NCBI GenBank assembly: GCA_958419945.1
Contig: CATZIC010000008.1
Coordinates: 1-40,159, forward strand
From: an uncultured Clostridia bacterium
GTDB taxonomy: Bacteria; Bacillota; Clostridia; Christensenellales; Borkfalkiaceae
Direction of reading: 5' to 3'
DNA length: 40,159 nt
Shown here: positions 29,621-36,937 of the stretch, one piece after another
Position numbering within the stretch: position 1 is the stretch's first letter
Layout: every line of letters begins with the position of its first letter
The notes under the pieces: model-generated
Database searches by the model: none
Seen by the model: only the letters and a program-made list of their open reading frames with translations
Told to the model about the DNA's origin: nothing
Translations under genes and position numbers: made by a program

Positions 29621-32206
29621 ATGAGCGAGCAAAGACAGAAATTTACCGTCGAGGGAATGACCTGTTCCGCCTGCGTTGCAAGGGTGGAAAGAGCGGTTAA
29701 TAAGCTTGACGGCGTAAATACCTGCGTTGTAAGTTTACTCACTAACGAAATGCAGGTGTCATACAAAGAACCTTGCACGAACGAGCAAATAATAGAGTCT
29801 GTAAAAGCGGCGGGATATATCGCCAAAGTTTACGATAAAAACATTAAAAACGGTACTATAGGCCGACTTTCGGGCGAAACGATAGCAATGATAAAGCGGC
29901 TTATACCAAGCGCAGTACTCATTATTTTACTAATGTACGTAGCCATGGGGCATATGATAGGGCTTAATCTTCCACCCTTTTTACAAGGCGGAGAAAGAGC
30001 ACATATCGTGGCCTTAATAGAGGCTGCAATCTGCATAACCGTTCTTATTATTAACAGAAAGTTTTTCGTAAGCGGCGTAAAAAGTTTTATAACTCTATCG
30101 CCTAATATGGACGCACTTATAACCCTTGGCAGCGGTGCAAGTTTTCTGTACAGCACCTACGTCACGGTAACAATATTCATAGCGGTGGCAAATAAAAACT
30201 ACCAAGCGGCCGAGCACGCTCTGCACAATCTATACTTCGACGGTGCGGCAATGATAGTGGTGTTTATAACGCTAGGAAAAATGCTTGAAAGCCTTTCAAA
30301 AGGCAAAACCGCAAACGCAATTTCTGCGCTTATGGCGTTGGTTCCCAAAACCGCAACCCTTTTGGTTGACGGAAAGGAAGTTAAAGTTTCACCCGAAAAC
30401 ATCAAAGTCGGCGATATATTTATAGTAAAGGCCGGAGAAAGTGTGCCTGTGGACGGCATTATTTTATCGGGCACCTCCGCCGTCGACGAATCGAGTTTGA
30501 CCGGCGAAAGCATGCCGGTTGACAAAACCGAAGGTTCGGAAGTTTACACCGCAACCGTAAACCTTAACGGCTACTTTACGGCACGTGCAACCAAGGTCGG
30601 CGACGACACGACGCTTAGTAAAATTATAGAACTTGTCAAAAACGTTTCCGTAACCAAAGCGCCTATTGCAAAACTTGCGGACAGGGTGGCAAAGGTTTTC
30701 GTCCCCGCAGTTATCGGCATTGCACTTTTGGTACTTGCAATCTGGCTTATCATTTGTAAAGACTTCGCAACTTCACTAACCCACGCCGTGGCGGTTTTGG
30801 TTGTAAGTTGCCCGTGCGCACTCGGTTTAGCCACTCCCGTTGCCATAATGGTAGGAAGCGGAAAGGGCGCAAAACTCGGAATTCTTTACAAAAATGCGGA
30901 ATCGCTTGAAAACGTCGGAAAGACCACTGCGGTGGTTTTCGATAAGACGGGAACCCTTACAAAGGGCAAAGCAAGCGTAACCGACGTAATTCCCCTTAAC
31001 GGATATACAAAAGACGAACTATCAAAAATCGCTGTTTCTTTGGAAAGAAAAAGCTCACACCCCTTAGGAAAAGCGGTTGTCAGCGAATTTGAAAGTATTG
31101 ATAGTTACGATATCACCGATTTTGAAGAGATCGCAGGGCGCGGAATCAAAGGAAAGTGGGGCTATAAGTCGGTTATCGGCGGAAATTTGAAACTTATGAC
31201 GGACGAAAACGTCGATTGTAAAGACGTTCTTCCCATTATCGATAACCTGTCAAAAGATGGCAAAACGCCCCTTATATTCGCGGTTGACAGCGTAGTTTCA
31301 GGAGTAATCGCATGTGCGGACGAACTTAAAGAATCTTCTAAAGAGGAAATCGAATATCTTAAAAAATGCGGAATAAGCGTGTTTATGCTTACCGGCGACA
31401 ACAAAACCGTTGCGGACGCCGTAGGCAAAAAACTCGGTCTTGACAGTTCAAACGTAATTGCGGAAGTTCTTCCCGACGGGAAGGCAAACGAAGTACTCAA
31501 ACTTAAAGAAAAATATAGCGTTGCAATGGTCGGCGACGGCATAAACGACGCACCGGCACTTACTTCAGCAAACACCGGTATAGCAATCGGAGCAGGCTCG
31601 AACGTAGCGGTGGAATCTGCGGATATGGTAATAGTCGGCAAGGATCTTCACAGCGTTTCCGACGGGATAGGACTATCAAAAAAGGTCATAAGGATAGTAA
31701 AAGAAAACCTGTTTTGGGCGTTTATATATAACCTTATAGCGGTACCCATTGCGGCAGGCGCGTTAAGCGGAGTCGGCTTTAACCTCTCCCCCGGTCTTGC
31801 CTCTGCGTGCATGAGCCTTTCAAGCATAAGCGTAGTTTTAAACGCTTTAAGGATAAACCTTTATAAACCCTATTCCAAACTTTTTAAAAAATCCGACGAT
31901 TGTAATAACGATGATTGCAATAATAACTGCAACAACGATAGTTGCGATAAAACCACAGACACTAAAAATAATATTGACGGCAATGCCGTAAAGGGAGATA
32001 ATATGCAGACAATTTTAAACGTAGAAGGTATGATGTGCCATCACTGCGAAATGCACGTTGAAAACGCCGTTAAAGCGTTACAAGGCGTAACCGAAGTTAA
32101 AGCAGACCACACCACGGGAAAAGTAACCGTAACCCATGACGACACGACTGATTTAGAAAAAGTAAAAGAAGCTATCAAAAACGAAGGTTACGAAGTTTTA
32201 GACTAA
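29621..32206 (+). CDS. copA: copper-translocating P1B-type ATPase with N- and C-terminal HMA domains
   Basis: The ATG at 29621 follows AAGGAGGG and lies just downstream of a strong promoter (861 residues). Order: HMA domain with GMTCSAC (C15, C18); membrane helices; TGES (294-297); the CPC motif in SCPCALG (C397, C399) that marks Cu/Ag pumps; DKTGT (D441, phosphorylated); SSHPLGKA; GDGIND (638-643). After the last membrane helices comes an Asn/Cys-rich linker with CNNDDCNNNCNNDSC and then a second HMA domain with GMMCHHC (C806, C809). CopA exports Cu(I). The C-terminal HMA looks like a fused CopZ chaperone and may also be made separately. No CsoR or CopY gene is adjacent. Two dispersed-repeat copies lie inside the gene. 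Confidence 0.96.
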   Translation: MSEQRQKFTVEGMTCSACVARVERAVNKLDGVNTCVVSLLTNEMQVSYKEPCTNEQIIESVKAAGYIAKVYDKNIKNGTIGRLSGETIAMIKRLIPSAVLIILLMYVAMGHMIGLNLPPFLQGGERAHIVALIEAAICITVLIINRKFFVSGVKSFITLSPNMDALITLGSGASFLYSTYVTVTIFIAVANKNYQAAEHALHNLYFDGAAMIVVFITLGKMLESLSKGKTANAISALMALVPKTATLLVDGKEVKVSPENIKVGDIFIVKAGESVPVDGIILSGTSAVDESSLTGESMPVDKTEGSEVYTATVNLNGYFTARATKVGDDTTLSKIIELVKNVSVTKAPIAKLADRVAKVFVPAVIGIALLVLAIWLIICKDFATSLTHAVAVLVVSCPCALGLATPVAIMVGSGKGAKLGILYKNAESLENVGKTTAVVFDKTGTLTKGKASVTDVIPLNGYTKDELSKIAVSLERKSSHPLGKAVVSEFESIDSYDITDFEEIAGRGIKGKWGYKSVIGGNLKLMTDENVDCKDVLPIIDNLSKDGKTPLIFAVDSVVSGVIACADELKESSKEEIEYLKKCGISVFMLTGDNKTVADAVGKKLGLDSSNVIAEVLPDGKANEVLKLKEKYSVAMVGDGINDAPALTSANTGIAIGAGSNVAVESADMVIVGKDLHSVSDGIGLSKKVIRIVKENLFWAFIYNLIAVPIAAGALSGVGFNLSPGLASACMSLSSISVVLNALRINLYKPYSKLFKKSDDCNNDDCNNNCNNDSCDKTTDTKNNIDGNAVKGDNMQTILNVEGMMCHHCEMHVENAVKALQGVTEVKADHTTGKVTVTHDDTTDLEKVKEAIKNEGYEVLD
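29846..29873 (-). repeat. dispersed repeat, copy 12 (inside copA)
   Basis: Minus strand reads CGAAAGTCGGCCTATAGTAC then CGTTTTTAA; codes for KNGTIGRLS on the other strand. Confidence 0.75.
31151..31179 (+). repeat. dispersed repeat, copy 13 (inside copA)
   Basis: Reads GGAAAGTGGGGCTATAAGTC then GGTTATCGG; codes for GKWGYKSVIG. Confidence 0.8.
32003..32206 (+). other. possible internal start producing a CopZ-like chaperone
   Basis: Within copA, AAGGGAGATAAT precedes an in-frame ATG at 32003. Translation from here gives 67 residues (MQTILNVEGMMCHHCEMHVE...), the size of a free CopZ copper chaperone, beginning exactly at the domain boundary. Known precedent: E. coli makes a chaperone from copA by frameshifting. 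Here the signal would be reinitiation or internal initiation; inferred from sequence only. Confidence 0.5.
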
Positions 32207-32211
32207 ACCTT

Positions 32212-32260
32212 AAAAAAGTGCCGTAAACCGACCTATAGGCGGATTTACGGTACTTTTTTT
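32212..32260 (+). terminator. terminator of copA with dispersed repeat in its loop
   Basis: AAAAAAGTGCCGTAAA pairs with TTTACGGTACTTTTTT (one mismatch), and an A/T-tract flanks both sides, so it could work in both directions. The apical part is a reverse-oriented dispersed-repeat copy (CCGACCTATAGGCGG). Confidence 0.9.
32221..32250 (-). repeat. dispersed repeat, copy 14 (in the copA terminator)
   Basis: Minus strand reads CCGTAAATCCGCCTATAGGTC then GGTTTACGG; forms the apical stem-loop of the terminator. Confidence 0.75.
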
Positions 32261-32330
32261 ATACCCTTTTCACTTTTGTAAATTACTTAACTTTCAGCGG
32301 TTTTAAAATACATTTTGCAAAATTACCTAC

Positions 32331-32359
32331 TTGACTGAAATCCCCTACGGTTATAAAAT
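32331..32359 (+). promoter_or_regulatory. promoter of the first GH28-like gene
   Basis: TTGACT (32331-32336), 17-base spacer, TAAAAT (32354-32359), 39 bases before the ATG. Confidence 0.65.
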
Positions 32360-32397
32360 TATGGAAAGAAATTAAAATAAAATATTGAGCAATCATT

Positions 32398-34038
32398 ATG
32401 AAACTTTTCAAAATAATCCTTTCTTCCATTTTGGTTTTGGCTTTATCAACCGCTTTGTTCGGTTGCGTTTCGGGAGGAACTTCGGGTTCCTATGCGGAAA
32501 ATTCCAATCCCCCCGCCATAACAAAAACCGATAGCGAAGTACAAATTATAACTCCGCCGAACGGCGTAACCCAATTTAACGACCTTCAAGTTAAAGTGGA
32601 AAACACACCTTTGCCCCTTTACGGCGTGTACGTAAACAACGAGCATAGTTGGTCTCCAAACCCGACGAACAGAGATCTTACGGGCGTAGGCTACTTTTCG
32701 TTAAACGGCAAAACGAAAATAACAGTTACAGGCGGAAATATTACTTCCTGCACCGTCCGTCCCCTCTCTGCGGGCGTGAAAACGGAAATTTCCGAAGGGG
32801 TGGCAAGGTTTACGTTAAAAAGCGCAGGAAACTACGCCGTTGAACTGAACGACGACCCCGAAACCGCAATCTTCCTTTTCGTATCGGATATTGAAGCGGA
32901 CGAGAATCCCACGGGAAGGGTTATCCGCTTTGAAAAGGGTCTTCACACCACCGAAACCAGTCCGCATATATTTAACGACACGGTAACCCTTACTTCGAAC
33001 ACCACCGTAATTTTCGACGAAGGCGCCGTGGTAAGGGCAAGATTCGTGGCAAATAACGCCGAAAATATCACCTTAAAAGGAAAAGGCGTGATCGACGGTT
33101 CCGCCTTTACAAGAAACGCTTCCACCGGTGAAGTAAAGGTTCCGCTCGACTTTAACTACTGCAAAAACCTGAATTTCAGCGACTTTTCCGTGTTAGATCC
33201 CGCAGGTTGGTGCGTAAATTGGTATTTTTGCGAAGATTCCGAAATAGACGGAATAAAAATTATTTCATCACGCTCTAACGGCGACGGCATTTCATTGCAA
33301 TCCTGCAAACGCATAGAGGTAAAAAACTGCTTTTTACGCACGTGGGATGACAGTTTAGTTGTAAAAAACTACCCCAAATGGGAGAACAGAGCGGTGGAAG
33401 GCAGTACCGAAGATATTCGTTTTGAAAATTGCACGGTGTGGACCGACCTTGCCCAATCCATGGAAATCGGCTACGAAACGGTAGGTAAAACTTTGACGCG
33501 TGTTTACTTTACAAACATAACCGTACTGCACAACTTCCATAAGCCCGTAATAAGCATACACAACGGCAACAACGCTAGAATATCAGAAGTCTATTACGAC
33601 ACCATAACGGTCGAGGACGGCAGTATGGGGCGCGGCGACGCAGGATCAAACAATCAACTTTTGGAATTTACCGTAGAACATAGCCCCACTTGGTCGAATC
33701 AACACAAAGTTACTGCGCTTGGAAGCGTAAATTCGGTATCCGTTAAAAACCTTACCATGCTTGGCGGAAACCCCGTTGTAACCATGCGCATAGCGGGAAG
33801 CGTCGACAGAAGAAGCGGATACAATAACACCGTCCACCGCGTAGACGGCATAGCCTTGGAAAACGTATGGATAAACGGCAAAAAATTAAAGCAAAATTAC
33901 GCATACCTAAGTACAAACGAGTATGCGAGCGTCAGCGTTTCAGAGGGCGATAATCCGAAGCTTGCGACCTTTAACTTTTCCAAAACCGAAGAAGAGTTAA
34001 AAAATTACACCGATACCGCAAAAGTTTCGGCAAAATAA
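32398..34038 (+). CDS. GH28-like beta-helix lipoprotein 1
   Basis: The 546-residue protein has a lipoprotein signal (IILSSILVLALSTALFGC). An N-terminal beta-sandwich (about 50-165) follows, then a polygalacturonase-like parallel beta-helix with rungs such as ITLKGKGVIDGSAF. The acidic pair pattern of GH28 is kept: SNGDGIS (D296) and WDDSL (D317, D318), with the family's 21-residue spacing. The usual GHG motif after them is replaced by AQSMEIGYE, so the catalytic site differs from true pectinases; substrate unknown. Exported and membrane-anchored by inference. It starts from its own promoter, ends in a terminator, and is followed by a longer paralogue. Confidence 0.85.
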   Translation: MKLFKIILSSILVLALSTALFGCVSGGTSGSYAENSNPPAITKTDSEVQIITPPNGVTQFNDLQVKVENTPLPLYGVYVNNEHSWSPNPTNRDLTGVGYFSLNGKTKITVTGGNITSCTVRPLSAGVKTEISEGVARFTLKSAGNYAVELNDDPETAIFLFVSDIEADENPTGRVIRFEKGLHTTETSPHIFNDTVTLTSNTTVIFDEGAVVRARFVANNAENITLKGKGVIDGSAFTRNASTGEVKVPLDFNYCKNLNFSDFSVLDPAGWCVNWYFCEDSEIDGIKIISSRSNGDGISLQSCKRIEVKNCFLRTWDDSLVVKNYPKWENRAVEGSTEDIRFENCTVWTDLAQSMEIGYETVGKTLTRVYFTNITVLHNFHKPVISIHNGNNARISEVYYDTITVEDGSMGRGDAGSNNQLLEFTVEHSPTWSNQHKVTALGSVNSVSVKNLTMLGGNPVVTMRIAGSVDRRSGYNNTVHRVDGIALENVWINGKKLKQNYAYLSTNEYASVSVSEGDNPKLATFNFSKTEEELKNYTDTAKVSAK

Positions 34039-34104
34039 ACCACTTCACACAAAAACGATTAAAAAGTATTAAAAAAAATAATTAAAAAATTATATACTAA
34101 CGTG

Positions 34105-34153
34105 AAGACAGCAGAATTGCAAACTTTTTTGCAGTTATGCTGTCTTGTTTTTT
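34105..34153 (+). terminator. terminator after the first GH28-like gene
   Basis: AAGACAGCA with TGCTGTCTT, an inner TTGCA/TGCAG pairing, then a run of six T. Confidence 0.88.
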
Positions 34154-34251
34154 GGGTTTTAAAATATTATCGTAATATTGTAAGATACTACTTCCGTACC
34201 CTTTTGCCGAAATTAGGCAAAACGGGCGGAAAATATAGGAGCAACTGAGAA

Positions 34252-36879
34252 ATGACGAAAAACAAAAAAATCCTTATTTCCGTAGTGGCTGCGGCCATGG
34301 TGATATGTTTGGCACTTGTGATAACGCTGATACTTATAAATCGTCCGCAAGACCGGCCGCCCATAGATCCGCCGCCCACGAATTTTGTTTATGCAGACAA
34401 AACGGTAACGAAGTCTAAACTTGTAACCTACGATGGTCCGAAAGTAATGACTAGTTCCGACGAGGTTTCCGTAAAGGTGGAAAATGAAGAGCTTTTCGTT
34501 TACGACACCCACGTAAACCACGGCAGAAGTTTTTCCTTCACACCCACCCTCGACTACAACCAAGTGGTAATCTTCGACTTTGAAGGCACTGTAAATGTAA
34601 CCGTTACCGTAAACGGAGCGGAAACGCTACAAGACGTAGTAGTTCGTCCCCTCGAATACGGCATAGAACCTACGGTTACGGGAAATAAAATAACCTTTAA
34701 GCTCGAATACACGGGAAACTACGTCGTAGAATACAAAACCACGGAAAACGAAGAAGCTTCCGACAACGCACTTCATATATTCGCAAACCCCATTGAAACG
34801 GATGAAGAGAAAATCGACCCCGAAAACCTTCCCGAAAAGACGGTGTATATCGGCCCCGGCGTGTGGATGGCAAACGCAATCCCCGTAACCGAAAACGACA
34901 CTACCGTATATCTTGCGGGCGGTGCGGTTGTTTACGGTCAGATAAGAACGGCTAATCTTACGGGACTTAAAATCAAAGGTCGCGGCATCTTAGCGGGCGA
35001 ACTTTATTCCCGCACAAAAGCCACGGAATTTACCCTTCCTATAGAGCTTCAAAATTGCACTAACGTAACCATCGAAAACATTTCAATATTAGACCCTGCA
35101 GGCTGGGCGGTAACCTTATATAACTGCGAAAACGTTACAATAAACAACCTGAAGATAATCACCTCCCGCTCTAACGGCGACGGCATTTCGGTGCAGTCCT
35201 GCAAAAACGTAAAAGTTAATGGCGGTTTCGTCCGCTCGTGGGACGACAGTTTGGTCGTTAAAAACGTGGACGGAAAAAGCACGCAGGATATAACATTCGA
35301 CGGCGTAAACGTTTGGACAGACCTTGCCCAAAGCATGGAAGTCGGTTACGAAACTTACGGACTGAAAATGGAAAACGTAACCTTTAAAAACATAACTGTT
35401 TTACACAACTTCCACAAAGCGGCAATGAGCATTCACAACGCCGACAATGCGCAAATTTCCGGCGTAACCTACGAAAACATAACGATTGAGGACGCAAAAA
35501 TGCTCGGCGACAACCAGAACGACGGCGAAAACGATTTCCTTATCGACATAACGATAGCGTTTAACACCGAGTGGACGGAGTCCGGCGCACAGCGTGGCTC
35601 AATAAAGAACGTAACTTTCAAAAACATCAAAGTTCTTGAAATGGCGCAGACTATCAAATGCAGAATGTTCGGCGAAGGCGCCCAAAGTAACGTTGACGGC
35701 GTAACACTTACCAACGTTTCCGTACGCGGCGAAGAGGTAAATAGCCTTGAAGATATCGGGCTTTCACCGGGGGTATACACTTCTAACGTAACCCTGACGG
35801 GCGGGGCCGCAACGGGCGCGGTTATAACCCTTCCTTATAAATCCGAACTGACAAGCCAAGACGTTTCCGCAACAAAAATGGAAAACATCGAGCAAAACGG
35901 GCTTATCGTACCGCAGTTTGCGGTTTTGAACAACCCTCCCACCTATGCAGGCATAAAAACCGATCCTTCGATTATAACCATATCGGCAACCTACGGAAAC
36001 GGCGACAGAGCAAATTCACCGTGGAACACCGACACAGTTACCGCAGGCGAAAATCCTTACACCAACTTAATCGACGGTTCACGCTCCGCAAAATGGAGTT
36101 TTAACGAGTGGAAAAACCAAGGCGAAGACGAATTCGTGGCAATAAGTTTCGACTTTTCAAGGGCAATGAAGATAGGTAATATCCGTATCCTCGGCGTGGA
36201 AGGTTCGGACGTAATGAGATATTACACCGTATCTATCTTTTCCAAGAACGAAGAAGGCGGCGAGTGGAAACGTATCAAAAACTCTTCGGATATAACGCTT
36301 AGTCCGCAGGCAAGCAATTATCAGGACGTACTCATCAGAAGCACGAACGATTATTACGGCTTGCAGTTAAGATTTTTCAAAAACGACAGTTTGACGCATC
36401 CTTCCACGATAGAAATCGGTGAAATAGAATTCTATCCGCCGAGTCTTACCACCAACAAAGTTGTTACGCTTATCGGCGAACACGAGGACGTTTACAATAT
36501 CGAAAACGTAGTAGACGGCAACGCACTCACCTATTTCGAATCCAAGAAAGGCATATTCCCCGCAACCTTTATAATCGACATGGCGGCTTCGAACGATCCC
36601 GAACCTATAAAAACCGTTAAATATATCAACATGCACCTGCCTCCCCTGCTACTTTGGGAAAACAGAACGCAGGAAGTTGAAATTTTAGGAAGCACCGACG
36701 GCGAAAATTACGAAGTAATCGTTGCAAAAACGGAATACCTGTTCGATTCTTCGCAAGGCAACATGATATCAATCGTGCTTGATGAACCGGTGCAAATCCG
36801 CTATATCAAATTTATATACTATTCCAACTCTACCGGTTACGGTGCTCAGGTTTCCGAACTTTACGTGTTCGGCGAATAA
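34252..36879 (+). CDS. GH28-like beta-helix protein 2 with two discoidin-like domains
   Basis: The 875-residue protein has an N-terminal signal or anchor segment (ILISVVAAAMVICLALVITLILI) and a proline-rich spacer. The same beta-sandwich plus beta-helix as its upstream paralogue follows, with SNGDGIS (D310), WDDSL (D331, D332) and AQSMEVGYE in place of the GHG motif. Residues about 575-875 hold two F5/8-type C (CBM32-like) domains: NPYTNLIDGSRSAKWSFNEW...VAISFDFSRAMKIGNIRI and NVVDGNALTYFESKKG...QIRYIKFIYYS. These should bind sugars and tether the catalytic part. A hairpin with TTTTGCC/GGCAAAA lies in the leader (about 34202-34225). The ribosome binding site is GGAG at 12 bases, rather distant. 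Confidence 0.87.
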   Translation: MTKNKKILISVVAAAMVICLALVITLILINRPQDRPPIDPPPTNFVYADKTVTKSKLVTYDGPKVMTSSDEVSVKVENEELFVYDTHVNHGRSFSFTPTLDYNQVVIFDFEGTVNVTVTVNGAETLQDVVVRPLEYGIEPTVTGNKITFKLEYTGNYVVEYKTTENEEASDNALHIFANPIETDEEKIDPENLPEKTVYIGPGVWMANAIPVTENDTTVYLAGGAVVYGQIRTANLTGLKIKGRGILAGELYSRTKATEFTLPIELQNCTNVTIENISILDPAGWAVTLYNCENVTINNLKIITSRSNGDGISVQSCKNVKVNGGFVRSWDDSLVVKNVDGKSTQDITFDGVNVWTDLAQSMEVGYETYGLKMENVTFKNITVLHNFHKAAMSIHNADNAQISGVTYENITIEDAKMLGDNQNDGENDFLIDITIAFNTEWTESGAQRGSIKNVTFKNIKVLEMAQTIKCRMFGEGAQSNVDGVTLTNVSVRGEEVNSLEDIGLSPGVYTSNVTLTGGAATGAVITLPYKSELTSQDVSATKMENIEQNGLIVPQFAVLNNPPTYAGIKTDPSIITISATYGNGDRANSPWNTDTVTAGENPYTNLIDGSRSAKWSFNEWKNQGEDEFVAISFDFSRAMKIGNIRILGVEGSDVMRYYTVSIFSKNEEGGEWKRIKNSSDITLSPQASNYQDVLIRSTNDYYGLQLRFFKNDSLTHPSTIEIGEIEFYPPSLTTNKVVTLIGEHEDVYNIENVVDGNALTYFESKKGIFPATFIIDMAASNDPEPIKTVKYINMHLPPLLLWENRTQEVEILGSTDGENYEVIVAKTEYLFDSSQGNMISIVLDEPVQIRYIKFIYYSNSTGYGAQVSELYVFGE

Positions 36880-36937
36880 AGGATAAAGCCGAATTTTCGG
36901 TTAACACTAAAAAAAATCATAGATAAGGAGTGAAACT

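Noticed and set aside
30199..31641. Several minus-strand frames of 90-160 codons inside copA
   Set aside because: They are antisense shadows of copA without ribosome binding sites or recognisable domains.
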